Notes under the pieces: generated by a model | The model's database searches: none | What the model was told of the DNA's origin: nothing | The model's input: the letters and a program-made list of their open reading frames with translations, nothing else | NCBI RefSeq assembly: GCF_023347235.1 | Contig: NZ_CP094467.1 | Location: 186,001 to 250,000 of the forward strand | Reading direction: 5' to 3' | DNA length: 64,000 nucleotides | Source of the DNA: Faecalibacterium sp. I4-1-79 | Lineage (GTDB): Bacteria > Bacillota > Clostridia > Oscillospirales > Ruminococcaceae | Position numbers and translations under genes: made by a program | Shown here: piece after piece, positions 8,802-17,476 of the stretch | How the letters are laid out: the number at the start of each line of letters is the position of its first letter | Position numbering within the stretch: position 1 is the stretch's first letter

Positions 8802-10157
8802 TTATGTATGATACTCCATCCATTTGCCCTTCCATGCGTACAGGATCATGAGCAATGCGCCCAGACCCCAGCTGACGGGGTAGAGGATGAACACGCCCTC
8901 GATGCCGGAGAAGAAGGGCAGCAGAAACTGGATCCATACCACACGGAACAGGCACAGCGAGACCAGCAGCACCACCATGGGCGGGATGCTGGCACCCGTG
9001 CCGCGCACGGCACCGGCAAGGCCGTGCAGGATGCTGAGCAGGAAGTAGAACGGGCAGAACCACTGCATGGCCAGCTTGCCGTAGGTGACCACGGCCTCGT
9101 CGGCGGTGAACAGGTGCAGAATGGCATCCTGCCCGGCCAGCAGGGCAGCGCCGGTGCAAAGGGTGTAGATGACCCCGATGGCAAGGGTGACCCACACCGA
9201 GCGCTTTACCCGGTCCAGACGCCCCGCGCCGTAGTTCTGCCCCACAAAGGTGGTAGCAGCCATGCTGATGCTGCTGACCGGCAGAATGTTGAAGCCGTCG
9301 ATCTTCATGTAGGCTGCAAAGCCCGCCATGGCGGCGGCACCGTAGCTGTTCACGCTGGCCTGCACCAGCACGTTGGAAAAGGAGATGACCATGTTCTGGA
9401 TGCCGGTGGGCAGACCCACCCGGATGATGCGGCCTGCCATTTTGCGGTGCAGCCGGATGGCGGAAAGCTCCACCCGGCAGGCGTCCTCGCTTTTCATCAG
9501 AAAGCGCAGGCTCAGCACGCAGGACACCAGCTGGCTTAAATCGGTGGCGATGGCAGCGCCTGCCACCCCCATCCGCAGCCCCACGATGAACAAAAGATCC
9601 AGCACGATGTTGGTCACCGATGCCCATGCCAGATACACCAGCGAGCGCCGGGAGTTGCCGGCGGCGTTCAGGATGCCGGCGGTCATGTTATACACCACGC
9701 TGAACAGCACGCCGCCAAAGTAGATGCGGATATAGGTCACGGCGTCGGCCAGCACCTCGGCGGGGGTGTTCATGGCTACCAGCAAAGCGCGCCCGCAGGC
9801 AACGCCGCCCACCGTCAGCAAAAGCCCCATGACCACTGCAATGGCAAGGGAGGTGTGCACCGCCTCGCGGGTCTCCTTGTGGTCGCCCGCGCCCAGATAC
9901 TGCGACACCACCACGCCCGCACCTACGGCCAGTCCCTGACTGAAGCCGATGAGCAGATAGATGGGCGAACCACTGGAGCCCACGGCGGCAAGGGCATTAC
10001 TGCCCACAAAATTGCCCACGATGATACTGTCAGCGGTGTTGTACATCTGCTGCAGCAGGTTGCCGAAGATCAGCGGCAGGGCAAACAGCAGCAGGCTTTT
10101 TACAATGCTGCCCTCGGTCATAAGGGTAGCGGTATTCCGTGTTTTTACGGCGGCCAT
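8802..10157 (-). CDS. MATE family multidrug/Na+ antiporter
   Basis: A 451-residue, 12-helix multi-antimicrobial extrusion protein, expected to export cationic compounds in exchange for Na+ or H+. The N-terminal half reads LLLFALPLIFGNLLQQMYNT, then SIIVGNFVGSNALAAVG and GFSQGLAVGAGVVVSQYLGA, which are typical MatE signatures; a second MatE half follows. The start at 10157 is chosen over an upstream in-frame Met because a GAGGAGG ribosome site sits just before it and the protein then begins at the family's usual N-terminus. It is convergent with the hydrolase gene. Substrate cannot be predicted. Confidence 0.92.
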   Translation of the reverse strand: MAAVKTRNTATLMTEGSIVKSLLLFALPLIFGNLLQQMYNTADSIIVGNFVGSNALAAVGSSGSPIYLLIGFSQGLAVGAGVVVSQYLGAGDHKETREAVHTSLAIAVVMGLLLTVGGVACGRALLVAMNTPAEVLADAVTYIRIYFGGVLFSVVYNMTAGILNAAGNSRRSLVYLAWASVTNIVLDLLFIVGLRMGVAGAAIATDLSQLVSCVLSLRFLMKSEDACRVELSAIRLHRKMAGRIIRVGLPTGIQNMVISFSNVLVQASVNSYGAAAMAGFAAYMKIDGFNILPVSSISMAATTFVGQNYGAGRLDRVKRSVWVTLAIGVIYTLCTGAALLAGQDAILHLFTADEAVVTYGKLAMQWFCPFYFLLSILHGLAGAVRGTGASIPPMVVLLVSLCLFRVVWIQFLLPFFSGIEGVFILYPVSWGLGALLMILYAWKGKWMEYHT

Positions 10158-10246
10158 GGGGCTCCTCCTCTCAGCGCAAAAAAATCGCTTGTACCCCTTA
10201 GCATAGCACAAACCCCGCCCCGGGACAAGGGGCAGGGCTGACGATT

Positions 10247-11686
10247 TTAAATCGTCTCGCCCGCCGACAACAGCGGCGGCGCGTGGCTGCCGTACAGTCT
10301 GCGGTCAAGATAGTTCTGTGTGATGCGCACCACCGTGCCGGACAGCGCAATTACGCCGATGAGGTTTGGCAGCATCATCAGGCCGTTGAAGGTGTCGGAA
10401 AGCGTCCATGCAAGGTCCAGCTGCATCACCGCGCCCACCGGCATCAGCGCTACGAACAGTACCCGGTAGCCCGCCCCCGCGCCTGCGCCGAAAAGATACT
10501 CCACGGCCTTGCAGCCGTAGCAGCTCCAGCCAAGGGTGGTGGAGTAGGCGAACAGCAGAATGCACACTGCAATGAGCTTTGACCCCAGCGCGCCGAACAC
10601 GGCGTCAAAGGCCTGCCCTACCAGCGCACTGCCCGCCGCCCCGGCGGCGATGCGCCCGGTGTCCAAATCCACAAAACCGGAGGTCAGCACCACCAGCGCC
10701 GTCAGGGTGCACACCACCATGGTGTCCGCAAACACCTCAAAAATGCCCCACATCCCCTGCTGCACCGGCTCTTTTACGTTGGAAGCCGCGTGCACCATCA
10801 CCGAGGAGCCAAGCCCGGCCTCGTTGGAAAAAGCACCCCGCTTAAAGCCCAAAGTGACCGCCCGGGACAGCCCGTAGCCTACGATGCCCCCACCGGCGGC
10901 TTGCAGCCCGAACGCGCCCTTTACGATGGCGGCAAGCGCCGCCGGGACGGCAGTGATGTGCACCCCCACCACGGTGAGCGCGCCCACGATGTACAGCAGC
11001 GCCATGGCGGGGACAAGCCTTTCCGCCACCGCAGCCACACGCTTGAGCCCGCCAAGCAAAATTACCGCCGATACTGCCGCCAGCACCGCGCCGGTAACGG
11101 TCTCCGGCACGCCAAAAGCCGCCCACAGGTTGCCTGCGATGGAATTGAGCTGGCTCAGGTTGCCGATGCCAAAGCTTGCCAGCGCACAGAACGCGGCAAA
11201 CAGCACCGCCAGCACCCGCCCCGTCCTGCCGCCAAGGCCATCCCGCAGGTAGTACATCGGCCCGCCGCGCCAGCCGTCCGCCGGGTCTTTGCGGCGGTAG
11301 TAGATGCCCAGCACGTTCTCGGCGTAGCTGGTCATCATGCCCAGCAGCGCCATGACCCACATCCAGAACACTGCCCCTGCCCCGCCGGAAAGGATGGCGG
11401 TGGCCACCCCCACAAGGTTGCCGGTGCCGATGGTGGACGCCAGCGCGGTACACAGGCTCTGGAACTGGCTGATGGCCTGTTCCTCGCGGGCGGTATGGGC
11501 GGTGACGCTCCGGTCGGTCAGGATAGCACCGAGGGTGTGCCGCATCCAGTAGCCCCACCGCCGCAGCTGGAAGCCTCCGGTGCGCACCGTCAGCAGCAGC
11601 CCGGTGCCGAAGAGCAGCCCCAGCCCCATCGGCCCCCACACGATGCCGTTCACGGCCTCGACTCCCCGCATGAACCGCTCTGGCAT
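10247..11686 (-). CDS. sodium:alanine/glycine symporter (AGCS family)
   Basis: A 479-residue membrane protein of the alanine or glycine:cation symporter family, which imports small amino acids with Na+. Signatures include ALASTIGTGNLVGVATAI, the GGPMYYL motif, GAFSNEAGLGSS and the late YGCKAVEYLFG segment. The ATG has GGAGG 8-10 nt upstream. The last codons end inside an ACGATTT repeat signature that recurs at other gene ends in the window (see the GIY-YIG gene). The gene is transcribed alone; repeat copy A lies immediately upstream of it. Confidence 0.92.
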   Translation of the reverse strand: MPERFMRGVEAVNGIVWGPMGLGLLFGTGLLLTVRTGGFQLRRWGYWMRHTLGAILTDRSVTAHTAREEQAISQFQSLCTALASTIGTGNLVGVATAILSGGAGAVFWMWVMALLGMMTSYAENVLGIYYRRKDPADGWRGGPMYYLRDGLGGRTGRVLAVLFAAFCALASFGIGNLSQLNSIAGNLWAAFGVPETVTGAVLAAVSAVILLGGLKRVAAVAERLVPAMALLYIVGALTVVGVHITAVPAALAAIVKGAFGLQAAGGGIVGYGLSRAVTLGFKRGAFSNEAGLGSSVMVHAASNVKEPVQQGMWGIFEVFADTMVVCTLTALVVLTSGFVDLDTGRIAAGAAGSALVGQAFDAVFGALGSKLIAVCILLFAYSTTLGWSCYGCKAVEYLFGAGAGAGYRVLFVALMPVGAVMQLDLAWTLSDTFNGLMMLPNLIGVIALSGTVVRITQNYLDRRLYGSHAPPLLSAGETI

Positions 11687-11710
11687 CCTGTGGCCTCCTT
11701 TGCTGATGAA

Positions 11711-12078
11711 AAGTTTCTGCTTGCCTTCAGCGTGCAGGGACGCTCCGCTGGGCCAGAGGCAGGGAGGGGTGTTCCGACTCCCCCCTCCCTACCTCTGGAC
11801 TCCACCCACCCCGCAACGGGCCAAGGGCTGCACGCCCTTGACAATCCTAAAGAAGAAGTCGAAGCACAAAAAAGCTAGCGCTGCGCCAGTCGGCGCTATC
11901 GCTTTAACGCTTTTTTCGCTTCTCCATCCATAGCCCCTCAGTCGCTGTGCGACAGCTCCCCCGAGGGGGAGCAGGCACGCCCGCAAGCATTGCACTTGAG
12001 CCGGAAACTTTCCCGCTATGCCAAAGGCTCCCTCCCAGAGGGAGCTGGCAAAGTCGTAGACTTTGACTGAGGGAGTTC
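11711..12078 (+). repeat. dispersed intergenic element, copy A
   Basis: The ~250-bp core begins with AGTTTCTGCTTGCC and ends in a CCCCTCAGTCGC...GGGGGAGC hairpin near 11968. It contains two strong inverted structures: a GGGAGGGG/CCCCTCCC hairpin, and an imperfect AAAAAAGC...GCTTTTTT hairpin. A second module at 12013-12078 carries GGCTCCCTC/GAGGGAGC. Other copies are at 19371, 34145 and, inverted, 47195 down to 46926. No transposase is present. Short open frames run through all copies in the same frame, but codon content is not convincing. Confidence 0.9.
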
Positions 12079-12101
12079 CCTTGCCATCCTATGCAGCGCC
12101 A

Positions 12102-12227
12102 TTATTCCTCATGCGGTGCGGGCAGCGGAGATTTATCGGGGTCGGGTGCGGGAAGGGGCTCCAGTGTCAGCCAGAAGTCCTCCTGCTCCTCGCGGTCTTT
12201 TTCGTTGGGGTTTTCTGTTTTAGCCAT
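12102..12227 (-). CDS. 41-residue acidic small protein candidate
   Basis: An ATG at 12227 opens a 41-codon frame beginning MAKTENPNEKDREEQEDFW and ending PLPAPHEE before TAA. The product is highly charged and proline-rich, with codon use like its neighbours (GAG, CCC, CTG). AGGCAGGGAT upstream could serve as a weak ribosome site. It lies between repeat copy A and the LCP-like gene, divergent from the latter. I recognise no family. Conservation in relatives would decide whether it is translated. Confidence 0.4.
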   Translation of the reverse strand: MAKTENPNEKDREEQEDFWLTLEPLPAPDPDKSPLPAPHEE

Positions 12228-12300
12228 ACAGCATCCCTGCCTTTCTGCATAAAGGGTCGCCCGTTGGGTCATGCTTTATGCACAAAAAGGAGGCAGAGCC

Positions 12301-13224
12301 ATGAAACACGCAAAACGCAGCGGCTGGCGTCCCTTCTGGGCGGCGCTATGCGCCGCCCTGCTGGTGCTGCTGCCGCTGGTGGGCGGCACGGTGCTGCTCA
12401 GCCGTGCTCAGCTGCGCAGCAGTCTGCGGCAGGCCGCAAAAAGCCAGAGCGGGGTGCCCATCCGTCTGCCCAAAGCCACCGACCGGTGCACCGTGCTGCT
12501 GTGCGTGGCAGACGAGACCCCGGGCTTTGTGCTGGCCTACCTGAACGCCGGGCAGAACTGCATCCATCTGCTGGCGGTGCCCGCCGCGCTGGAGGTGCCC
12601 TTCGGGGGCAAAAATGTTCCCCTTGCGGACTGCTACGCCGCCGCAGGCCCCGCCCGCTGCCGGGAGGCGCTGGGCGAGGTGTTCGCCCTGCCGGAGGATA
12701 CCGACTATCTTGCCATCGCCCCGGCAGTGCTGACAAAGCTGGCGGCGCGGTACGGCGCAGTGCGGGTGGGCTTTACCGGGGCGCTCACCCCGGAGCAGCT
12801 GGCGCGGTACGGCAAAGGCACCGGGGTGCAGGGCATCTCCGCCGCCGACGCCCACAGCTTTTTGGCGGCGCTGGATGCCGACACTTCTCTTTCGCCCCGG
12901 CGCAGCGCCGCCGCCCGGGCGGCGGTGTGGGATGCGTTTTTCCGGCAGGCGCTGGAGCTGCTGCCCACCACCCTGCCGCAGGGTCTGCGGGAGGTGAGCA
13001 GCAGTCTGCTGACCAGCCTGACCGCCGTAGACCTTGCTACACTGGAGCGCACGCTGGAATTTTTAGCCACCAGCGCCGAGCCGGTGGATATCACCGCCGA
13101 CGCCCTGCCCGGAGACTGGGCGGGCGGGCACTATACGGTGTCCGATGCCTCCCGGGCGGCGGTGCAGAGCTTTTTCAACCTCTCCCCGGCGGCGGCGCAG
13201 TCCGCGTCCGGCAGTGAGCCGTAA
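12301..13224 (+). CDS. LytR-CpsA-Psr-like membrane-anchored protein
   Basis: A 307-residue protein with a basic N-terminus and one membrane segment (residues ~11-33). The following region, VLLCVADETPGFVLAYLNAG, then LAVPAALEVPFGG, ADCYAAAGPARCREALGEVF and DYLAIAP, follows the LCP fold pattern (catalytic domain of enzymes that attach teichoic acids or polysaccharides to peptidoglycan). The usual Arg-rich IPRD motif is not evident, so activity is uncertain. AAGGAGG is 7 nt before the ATG at 12301. The last 94 bp overlap the 3' end of the convergent MocR gene. Confidence 0.5.
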   Translation: MKHAKRSGWRPFWAALCAALLVLLPLVGGTVLLSRAQLRSSLRQAAKSQSGVPIRLPKATDRCTVLLCVADETPGFVLAYLNAGQNCIHLLAVPAALEVPFGGKNVPLADCYAAAGPARCREALGEVFALPEDTDYLAIAPAVLTKLAARYGAVRVGFTGALTPEQLARYGKGTGVQGISAADAHSFLAALDADTSLSPRRSAAARAAVWDAFFRQALELLPTTLPQGLREVSSSLLTSLTAVDLATLERTLEFLATSAEPVDITADALPGDWAGGHYTVSDASRAAVQSFFNLSPAAAQSASGSEP

Positions 13225-14573
13225 CCCAGCACCAGTGTCCCGGCGGCAGAATGCGCCGTGCCGGTCAGGTCGTAGTCGCTCAGCAGGGAACAGCGCACCC
13301 CGTACTGCCGGGCAGCTGCCCGCAGGGCGGCGTCCGGCGGCGGGTCCTTCAGCTGTGCCAGCAGGTGTAGCCCGGTGTGCAGCCCCGCAAGGGTCAGCTC
13401 CTCCGGCGCAAAGGAGGTGCGCAGCGCCGCCACCAGCGCATCCCGGCGGGCTTTGTAGGCGGTGCGCTCCCGCGCTAAGTGCCGGGTGAAATATCCCCCG
13501 GTGATAAAGCGCGCCAGCGTCTGCTGCTCAAACCGCCCTACCGTGCCGGAGTAGAGCCGGTATTTTTCCTGCCACGCACCCAGCAGCGGCCGGGGCAGCA
13601 CCATGTAGGCAATGCGGATGCCCGGGGCAAGGCTGCGGGAGCAGGTGGACAGGTACACCACCGTGCCGTCTGCGCCCGCCATGCCCTGCAAGCTGGGCAG
13701 CGGGCGGGTATCGAAACGGAACTCGGAGTCGTAGTCGTCCTCAATGATGTACCGCTGCCCCGGGGCGCGGGCCGCCCAGTGCAGCAGCTCTGCCCGGCGT
13801 CCGGCGGGCATGGTGACCCCGGTGGGGAACTGGTGGCTGGGGGTGACGTAGCACACCGCCGCATCGCTGGCGGAAAGAGCCGTCAGCGACAGCCCATCCG
13901 CATCCACCGGCAGGCAGCGACAGGGCACGCCGTTGTTTTCCAGCACCTGCCGGGCGCGGGGGTAGCCGGGGGTCTCCACGGCGGCAGGGCCGGGCAGCAG
14001 CGGTGCCAACAGCCCCAGCAGATATTCCAGCCCTGCACCCACCACCAGCTGCTCCGGGTCGCACTGCACGCCCCGGTACTCGGCCAGATACTCTGCCAGC
14101 GCCTGCCGCAGGGCGGCATCGCCCCGGGCATCCCCGGGGGTGAGCAGCTCCGGCGCGGAGTACAGCAGTTCCTTTTGCAGCCGCGCCCATGTGCGGAAGG
14201 GGAACAGCCCCGGGTCCACGCCCCGGGTGGATAAATCGAACTGTACCGGCGGGGCGGTTTCGGCGGGGTGCTCTGCCGGCGGCGCGGAATGGGCGGCGGG
14301 CGGCTGCACCCCCTGCGGCAGGGCAAGATACTCCTGCACCGTAAAGCCGCTGCGCTCCCGGGCGGTCAGGTAGCCCTCTGCCGCCAGCATCTGGTAGGCG
14401 GTGTCCACCGTGTTCACCGAGATCGACAGCTCTGCCGCCAACCGCCGCTTGCCGGGCATCCGGGTGCCCGCCGTCAGGGTGCCCGCCCGCATCTCGGCGG
14501 CAAGGCTGCGGTAGAGCTGCTCGTACAGCGGCACCGCCGAAGCCGGGTCCAGTGCCGTGGTCAGATGTACCAT
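13131..14573 (-). CDS. MocR/PdxR-type GntR regulator with aminotransferase domain
   Basis: A 480-residue MocR-family protein: an N-terminal GntR winged helix (residues ~10-75, PLYEQLYRSLAAEMRAGTL then SVNTVDTAYQMLAAEGYL) joined to a class-I aminotransferase-like domain that binds PLP. The domain shows VGAGLEYLLGLL, YVTPSHQFPTGVTMP and IIEDDYDSEFRF, with the PLP lysine region degenerate-looking at TCSRSLAPGIR. GGGAGGG precedes the ATG at 14573; an ATG 24 nt upstream is less well placed. It is divergent from an ECF S component with a shared palindromic operator, so it probably senses PLP and controls vitamin uptake. Confidence 0.85.
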   Translation of the reverse strand: MVHLTTALDPASAVPLYEQLYRSLAAEMRAGTLTAGTRMPGKRRLAAELSISVNTVDTAYQMLAAEGYLTARERSGFTVQEYLALPQGVQPPAAHSAPPAEHPAETAPPVQFDLSTRGVDPGLFPFRTWARLQKELLYSAPELLTPGDARGDAALRQALAEYLAEYRGVQCDPEQLVVGAGLEYLLGLLAPLLPGPAAVETPGYPRARQVLENNGVPCRCLPVDADGLSLTALSASDAAVCYVTPSHQFPTGVTMPAGRRAELLHWAARAPGQRYIIEDDYDSEFRFDTRPLPSLQGMAGADGTVVYLSTCSRSLAPGIRIAYMVLPRPLLGAWQEKYRLYSGTVGRFEQQTLARFITGGYFTRHLARERTAYKARRDALVAALRTSFAPEELTLAGLHTGLHLLAQLKDPPPDAALRAAARQYGVRCSLLSDYDLTGTAHSAAGTLVLGYGSLPDADCAAAGERLKKLCTAAREASDTV

Positions 14574-14604
14574 AGAATGTCCCTCCCATCTGGGCATTGC
14601 GTCA

Positions 14605-14665
14605 AACTGACCCCATAAAAAAACTTTGTTCTGGGTATTTTCATAGGGTCAGTTCTGCGTATAAT
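14605..14665 (+). promoter_or_regulatory. MocR operator and promoter of the ECF S-component gene
   Basis: Two inverted arms, AACTGACCCCATAAAA at 14605-14620 and its near-complement at 14638-14654 (TTTTCATAGGGTCAGTT), face each other. TATAAT at 14660-14665 follows, so the right arm covers the -35 position. MocR regulators bind paired sites of this kind between themselves and vitamin B6 genes. Confidence 0.7.
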
Positions 14666-14739
14666 AGGAGCATACCCGCCGGACACCCAAATGTCAAGTA
14701 GTTTTGTGGGGTTATCGGCGTGATTGGAGGGAAAGTATC

Positions 14740-15399
14740 ATGTCTACTACTGCAATGTGGCTGCTGCTGGCAGTCGTCGTTATCCTGATCCTGTTTTTCA
14801 GTGTGCTGTACAAGCGCCGCTTTACGGTGCACGAGCTGGCGCTTACCGGCGTGATGGCTGCGCTGAGCTTAGTGGCCTACCTGTTCTTCCGCATCCCGTT
14901 CTACGGCGGCTCCTCGTTCCATCTGGGCAACACCTTTACTGCCCTGACGGCGCTGCTGCTGGACGGTGTATCCGGCGGTCTGGCGGGTGCCATCGGTCTG
15001 GCGCTGGCAGATATCCTTGCCGGTGACCCGGGCTACGCCATTACCACCTTCGTGCTCAAGTTCATCATCGGCATCACCTGCGGTGCCGTGGCACATAAGG
15101 TGTTCAAGCTGCGGGATCAGGACCGTCACAGCGCCGGGTATCTGGTCAAGGTGATCGTCTCTGCGGGTTCCGGTCTGCTGTTGAACGTGTTCACCGACCC
15201 CTTCCTTGGCTACTTCCGCAACGTGTACATCTTTGGGCAGGAGTACACCGTGGCACAGGCGCTGACCAAGATCGCCGGCGGCGTCACCTTTGTAAACAGT
15301 GTGGCTTCCACGGCCTGCGCCGTGGTGCTGTATCTGGCACTGCGCCCCGCGCTGGAGCGTGCAAAGCTGCTTTCCAAGGGCGAGAACAAAGCTGCCTGA
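14740..15399 (+). CDS. ECF transporter S component, probable vitamin B6 uptake
   Basis: A 219-residue membrane protein with about six helices, of the ECF substrate-specific (S) component type: FTVHELALTGVMAALSLVAY, LTALLLDGVSGGLAGAIGLA and LADILAGDPGYAI resemble the ThiT/HmpT/PdxU group. S components bind the vitamin and dock onto a shared EcfAAT module, which is not in this window. ATG at 14740 has TGGAGGG upstream; an earlier in-frame ATG lacks a ribosome site. Divergence from a PLP-dependent MocR regulator suggests pyridoxine or pyridoxal as substrate, by analogy with known MocR regulons. A terminator follows directly. Confidence 0.75.
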   Translation: MSTTAMWLLLAVVVILILFFSVLYKRRFTVHELALTGVMAALSLVAYLFFRIPFYGGSSFHLGNTFTALTALLLDGVSGGLAGAIGLALADILAGDPGYAITTFVLKFIIGITCGAVAHKVFKLRDQDRHSAGYLVKVIVSAGSGLLLNVFTDPFLGYFRNVYIFGQEYTVAQALTKIAGGVTFVNSVASTACAVVLYLALRPALERAKLLSKGENKAA

Positions 15400-15409
15400 T
15401 TTAGATAAT

Positions 15410-15453
15410 AAAAGGGACGAGGGAAAGCCCGCGGGCTTTCCCTCGTCCCTTTT
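15410..15453. terminator. bidirectional terminator
   Basis: A near-uninterrupted 22-bp stem, AAAAGGGACGAGGGAAAGCC and its complement, lies between convergent genes. Confidence 0.9.
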
Positions 15454-15456
15454 CTG

Positions 15457-16707
15457 TTACCGTTTTCGACTGCAAAGGTGCTTTGCAGCGTCCCGCCCGG
15501 CGGCAAGGCCGCTGCCGAACGCCCAGTGCAGGTTGAAGCCGCCGCAGCTTCCGGCGCAGTCCAACGTTTCACCCACGAAGTACAGCCCCGGACAGCCCTT
15601 GAACTGGAAGGTCGGTTCCACCTCGGTCAGGGCAAGCCCGCCGCCGGTGGTCTGCGCCTGCCGCCAGCCGCAGGGGGTAAGCCCCTCGAACCGCCAGTGC
15701 TTGGCGGTGTGGGCAAGCTTCTGCCAGCTGCCTGCGGGCAGGGCGTGGGGGGCAGTATCCGGCAGGGCGGCGGCAGCCCAGAGGGCGCGGCCAAGCTTGC
15801 CGTGCAAAAGCCCCAGCCAGAACGCCGCCGCCGTGTCCTCGGCAAGCAGCGGTGCACGCGCCGCAAACAGGGCGGCAAGCTCTGTCTCCGGCACAGCGGG
15901 GAAGAGATCAAGTTCCACCGCCGGGTGCTTCGGGCTGCGCCCGGGGGCAAGCAGGCCGGACAGCTGCATGATGCAGATGCCGGAAAGCCCGTAGTCGGTA
16001 AACTGTACCTCGCCCATCTCTTCAGCCAATACCCGGTCGCCGTCCAGCAGACGGGCGGCGGCTTTGGCGCGGATGCCCGCAAGGCTTTTGTTCGGCTTTG
16101 CGCATTGCAGGGCGGTCAGGCAGGGGTAAAGGGGGCGCATCTGCCCGCCGCAGTCGGCGGCAAAGCGGGTGCCGAAGCCGTCCGTGCCGAACTGCGGCCC
16201 GGCGGCGCCGCCCATAGCGCAGATAACGGCATCTGCCCGCAGGCTTTCGGTGCCGCCCTCGGCGTTCGTAAACTGCACCGCGTAGCCGCCCTTGCTCTGC
16301 CGCAGGGTGCTTACCGTGCAGCCGGGGCGCAGCTGTACCTTGTGCCGCTGCAGATGCAGCTCCAGCAGCGCCAGCACATCGGCGGCCTGATTGGAATAGG
16401 GGTACACCCGCCCGGCTTCATCGGTGCGGGTGTACAGCCCCAGCTGCTCAAACCACACCAGCGGCGCGGCGGCATCCACCGCCGCCAGCAAAGGCCGCAG
16501 CGCGGCGGGGTCGGCGGTGAAGTATTTTTCCGGCGCAATGGCGGTGTTGTCCAGATTGCAGCGGCCGTTGCCGGTAGCCAGCAGCTTTTTGCCCACCTTG
16601 GGGTTGCGCTCCAGCACCGTGACGCGGGCAGCGGGCGCGGCCTGCGCAGCCGCCAGCGCAGCGGCCAGTCCGGCGGCACCGCCGCCCAGAATAAGGATGT
16701 GTGCCAT
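15457..16707 (-). CDS. NAD(P)/FAD-dependent oxidoreductase, BaiN/HI0933 family
   Basis: A 416-residue flavoprotein of the HI0933/BaiN/YtfP family. The N-terminus holds the dinucleotide fold ILGGGAAGLAAALAAA and the GxK motif VGKKLLATGNGRCNL. The C-terminus carries the diagnostic GLTPCGWRQAQTTGGG and LYFVGETLDCAGSCGGFNL. Length and motifs are complete. Functions in the family are mostly unknown; one member acts in bile-acid dehydroxylation, but nothing nearby suggests that role here. It ends 58 bp from the ECF gene and shares a bidirectional terminator with it. Confidence 0.88.
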   Translation of the reverse strand: MAHILILGGGAAGLAAALAAAQAAPAARVTVLERNPKVGKKLLATGNGRCNLDNTAIAPEKYFTADPAALRPLLAAVDAAAPLVWFEQLGLYTRTDEAGRVYPYSNQAADVLALLELHLQRHKVQLRPGCTVSTLRQSKGGYAVQFTNAEGGTESLRADAVICAMGGAAGPQFGTDGFGTRFAADCGGQMRPLYPCLTALQCAKPNKSLAGIRAKAAARLLDGDRVLAEEMGEVQFTDYGLSGICIMQLSGLLAPGRSPKHPAVELDLFPAVPETELAALFAARAPLLAEDTAAAFWLGLLHGKLGRALWAAAALPDTAPHALPAGSWQKLAHTAKHWRFEGLTPCGWRQAQTTGGGLALTEVEPTFQFKGCPGLYFVGETLDCAGSCGGFNLHWAFGSGLAAGRDAAKHLCSRKR

Positions 16708-16863
16708 GCGGACACCTGCTTTCTTTAGGTTTATTCCTATTTATTGTAGCAGAACCCCGCCCGGAACGCAATGCGGCGGGTAAAGCAAAAAATGCACTGC
16801 CGGTATAATTTGCCGCCGCTGACAGATACTACATACAAAGGAAACCGCAAGGAGGGCAAAATA

Positions 16864-17406
16864 ATGAAAGCAACCGGTATTGTGCGCCGCATCGACGAGC
16901 TTGGCAGGGTGGTGATCCCCAAGGAGATCCGCCGCACCCAGCGCATCCGGCGGGGCGACCCGCTGGAGATCTTTACCACCGGCGACGGGGAAGTGATCTT
17001 TAAAAAGTACTCGCCTATGGGCGAGGTGAACACCCTTGCCGCCCAGCTGGCAGAGGTGCTCAGCCGCCAGTTTGCACTGACCGCCTTTGTGTGCGACAGG
17101 GACCGCATTCTGGCGGTCAGCGGCAGCGGGCGGCGGGAGCTGACCGACCGCAGCATCAGCCAGCCGCTGGAAAAGCTGATGGATGCCCGCAAACCCTACC
17201 AGAGCCCCGGCAACCCGGAAAAGACCCTGCTGCCCTGCGAGGGCGCACCCCGGGTGCTGCTATGCGCCGCGCCGGTGCTGGCGGGCGGGGACGTGACCGG
17301 CGCGGTGGGTCTGTTGACCGAGGACCGCGCCGCCTGCCCGGAGGACGCCCAGTGCAAGGCGGTGGCAGTGGCAGCGGCCTTTCTGGCAAAGCAGATGGAG
17401 GAGTGA
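16864..17406 (+). CDS. spoVT: stage V sporulation regulator SpoVT
   Basis: A 180-residue protein matching SpoVT, the AbrB-like forespore regulator (178 residues in Bacillus). The swapped-hairpin DNA-binding domain is MKATGIVRRIDELGRVVIPK followed by EIRRTQRIRRGDPLEIF. A GAF-like C-terminal domain follows from residue ~55. AAGGAGGGC is 9 nt before the ATG at 16864. TATAAT occurs at 16804-16809 without a clear -35. It is monocistronic with a terminator just after the stop. In Bacillus SpoVT acts with sigma-G to tune late forespore genes. Confidence 0.88.
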   Translation: MKATGIVRRIDELGRVVIPKEIRRTQRIRRGDPLEIFTTGDGEVIFKKYSPMGEVNTLAAQLAEVLSRQFALTAFVCDRDRILAVSGSGRRELTDRSISQPLEKLMDARKPYQSPGNPEKTLLPCEGAPRVLLCAAPVLAGGDVTGAVGLLTEDRAACPEDAQCKAVAVAAAFLAKQMEE

Positions 17407-17408
17407 AA

Positions 17409-17451
17409 ACACCGCCGCCCGGCCTGTGGAGACAAGCCGGGCGGCGGTGTA
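17409..17451. terminator. bidirectional terminator between spoVT and surface protein gene
   Basis: The stem ACACCGCCGCCCGGC pairs with GCCGGGCGGCGGTGT around an 11-nt loop. Confidence 0.85.
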
Positions 17452-17476
17452 CATGAAAGGATGAATGTGAGGATGA

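Noticed and set aside
11580-11933. Short frames through the dispersed element copies (for example 11580-11933, 19315-19590, 34155-34367, 46967-47356)
   Set aside because: They share the translation because the DNA is the same; start regions differ, no ribosome sites are seen, and the sequence is dominated by hairpins. Treated as repeat, not genes.
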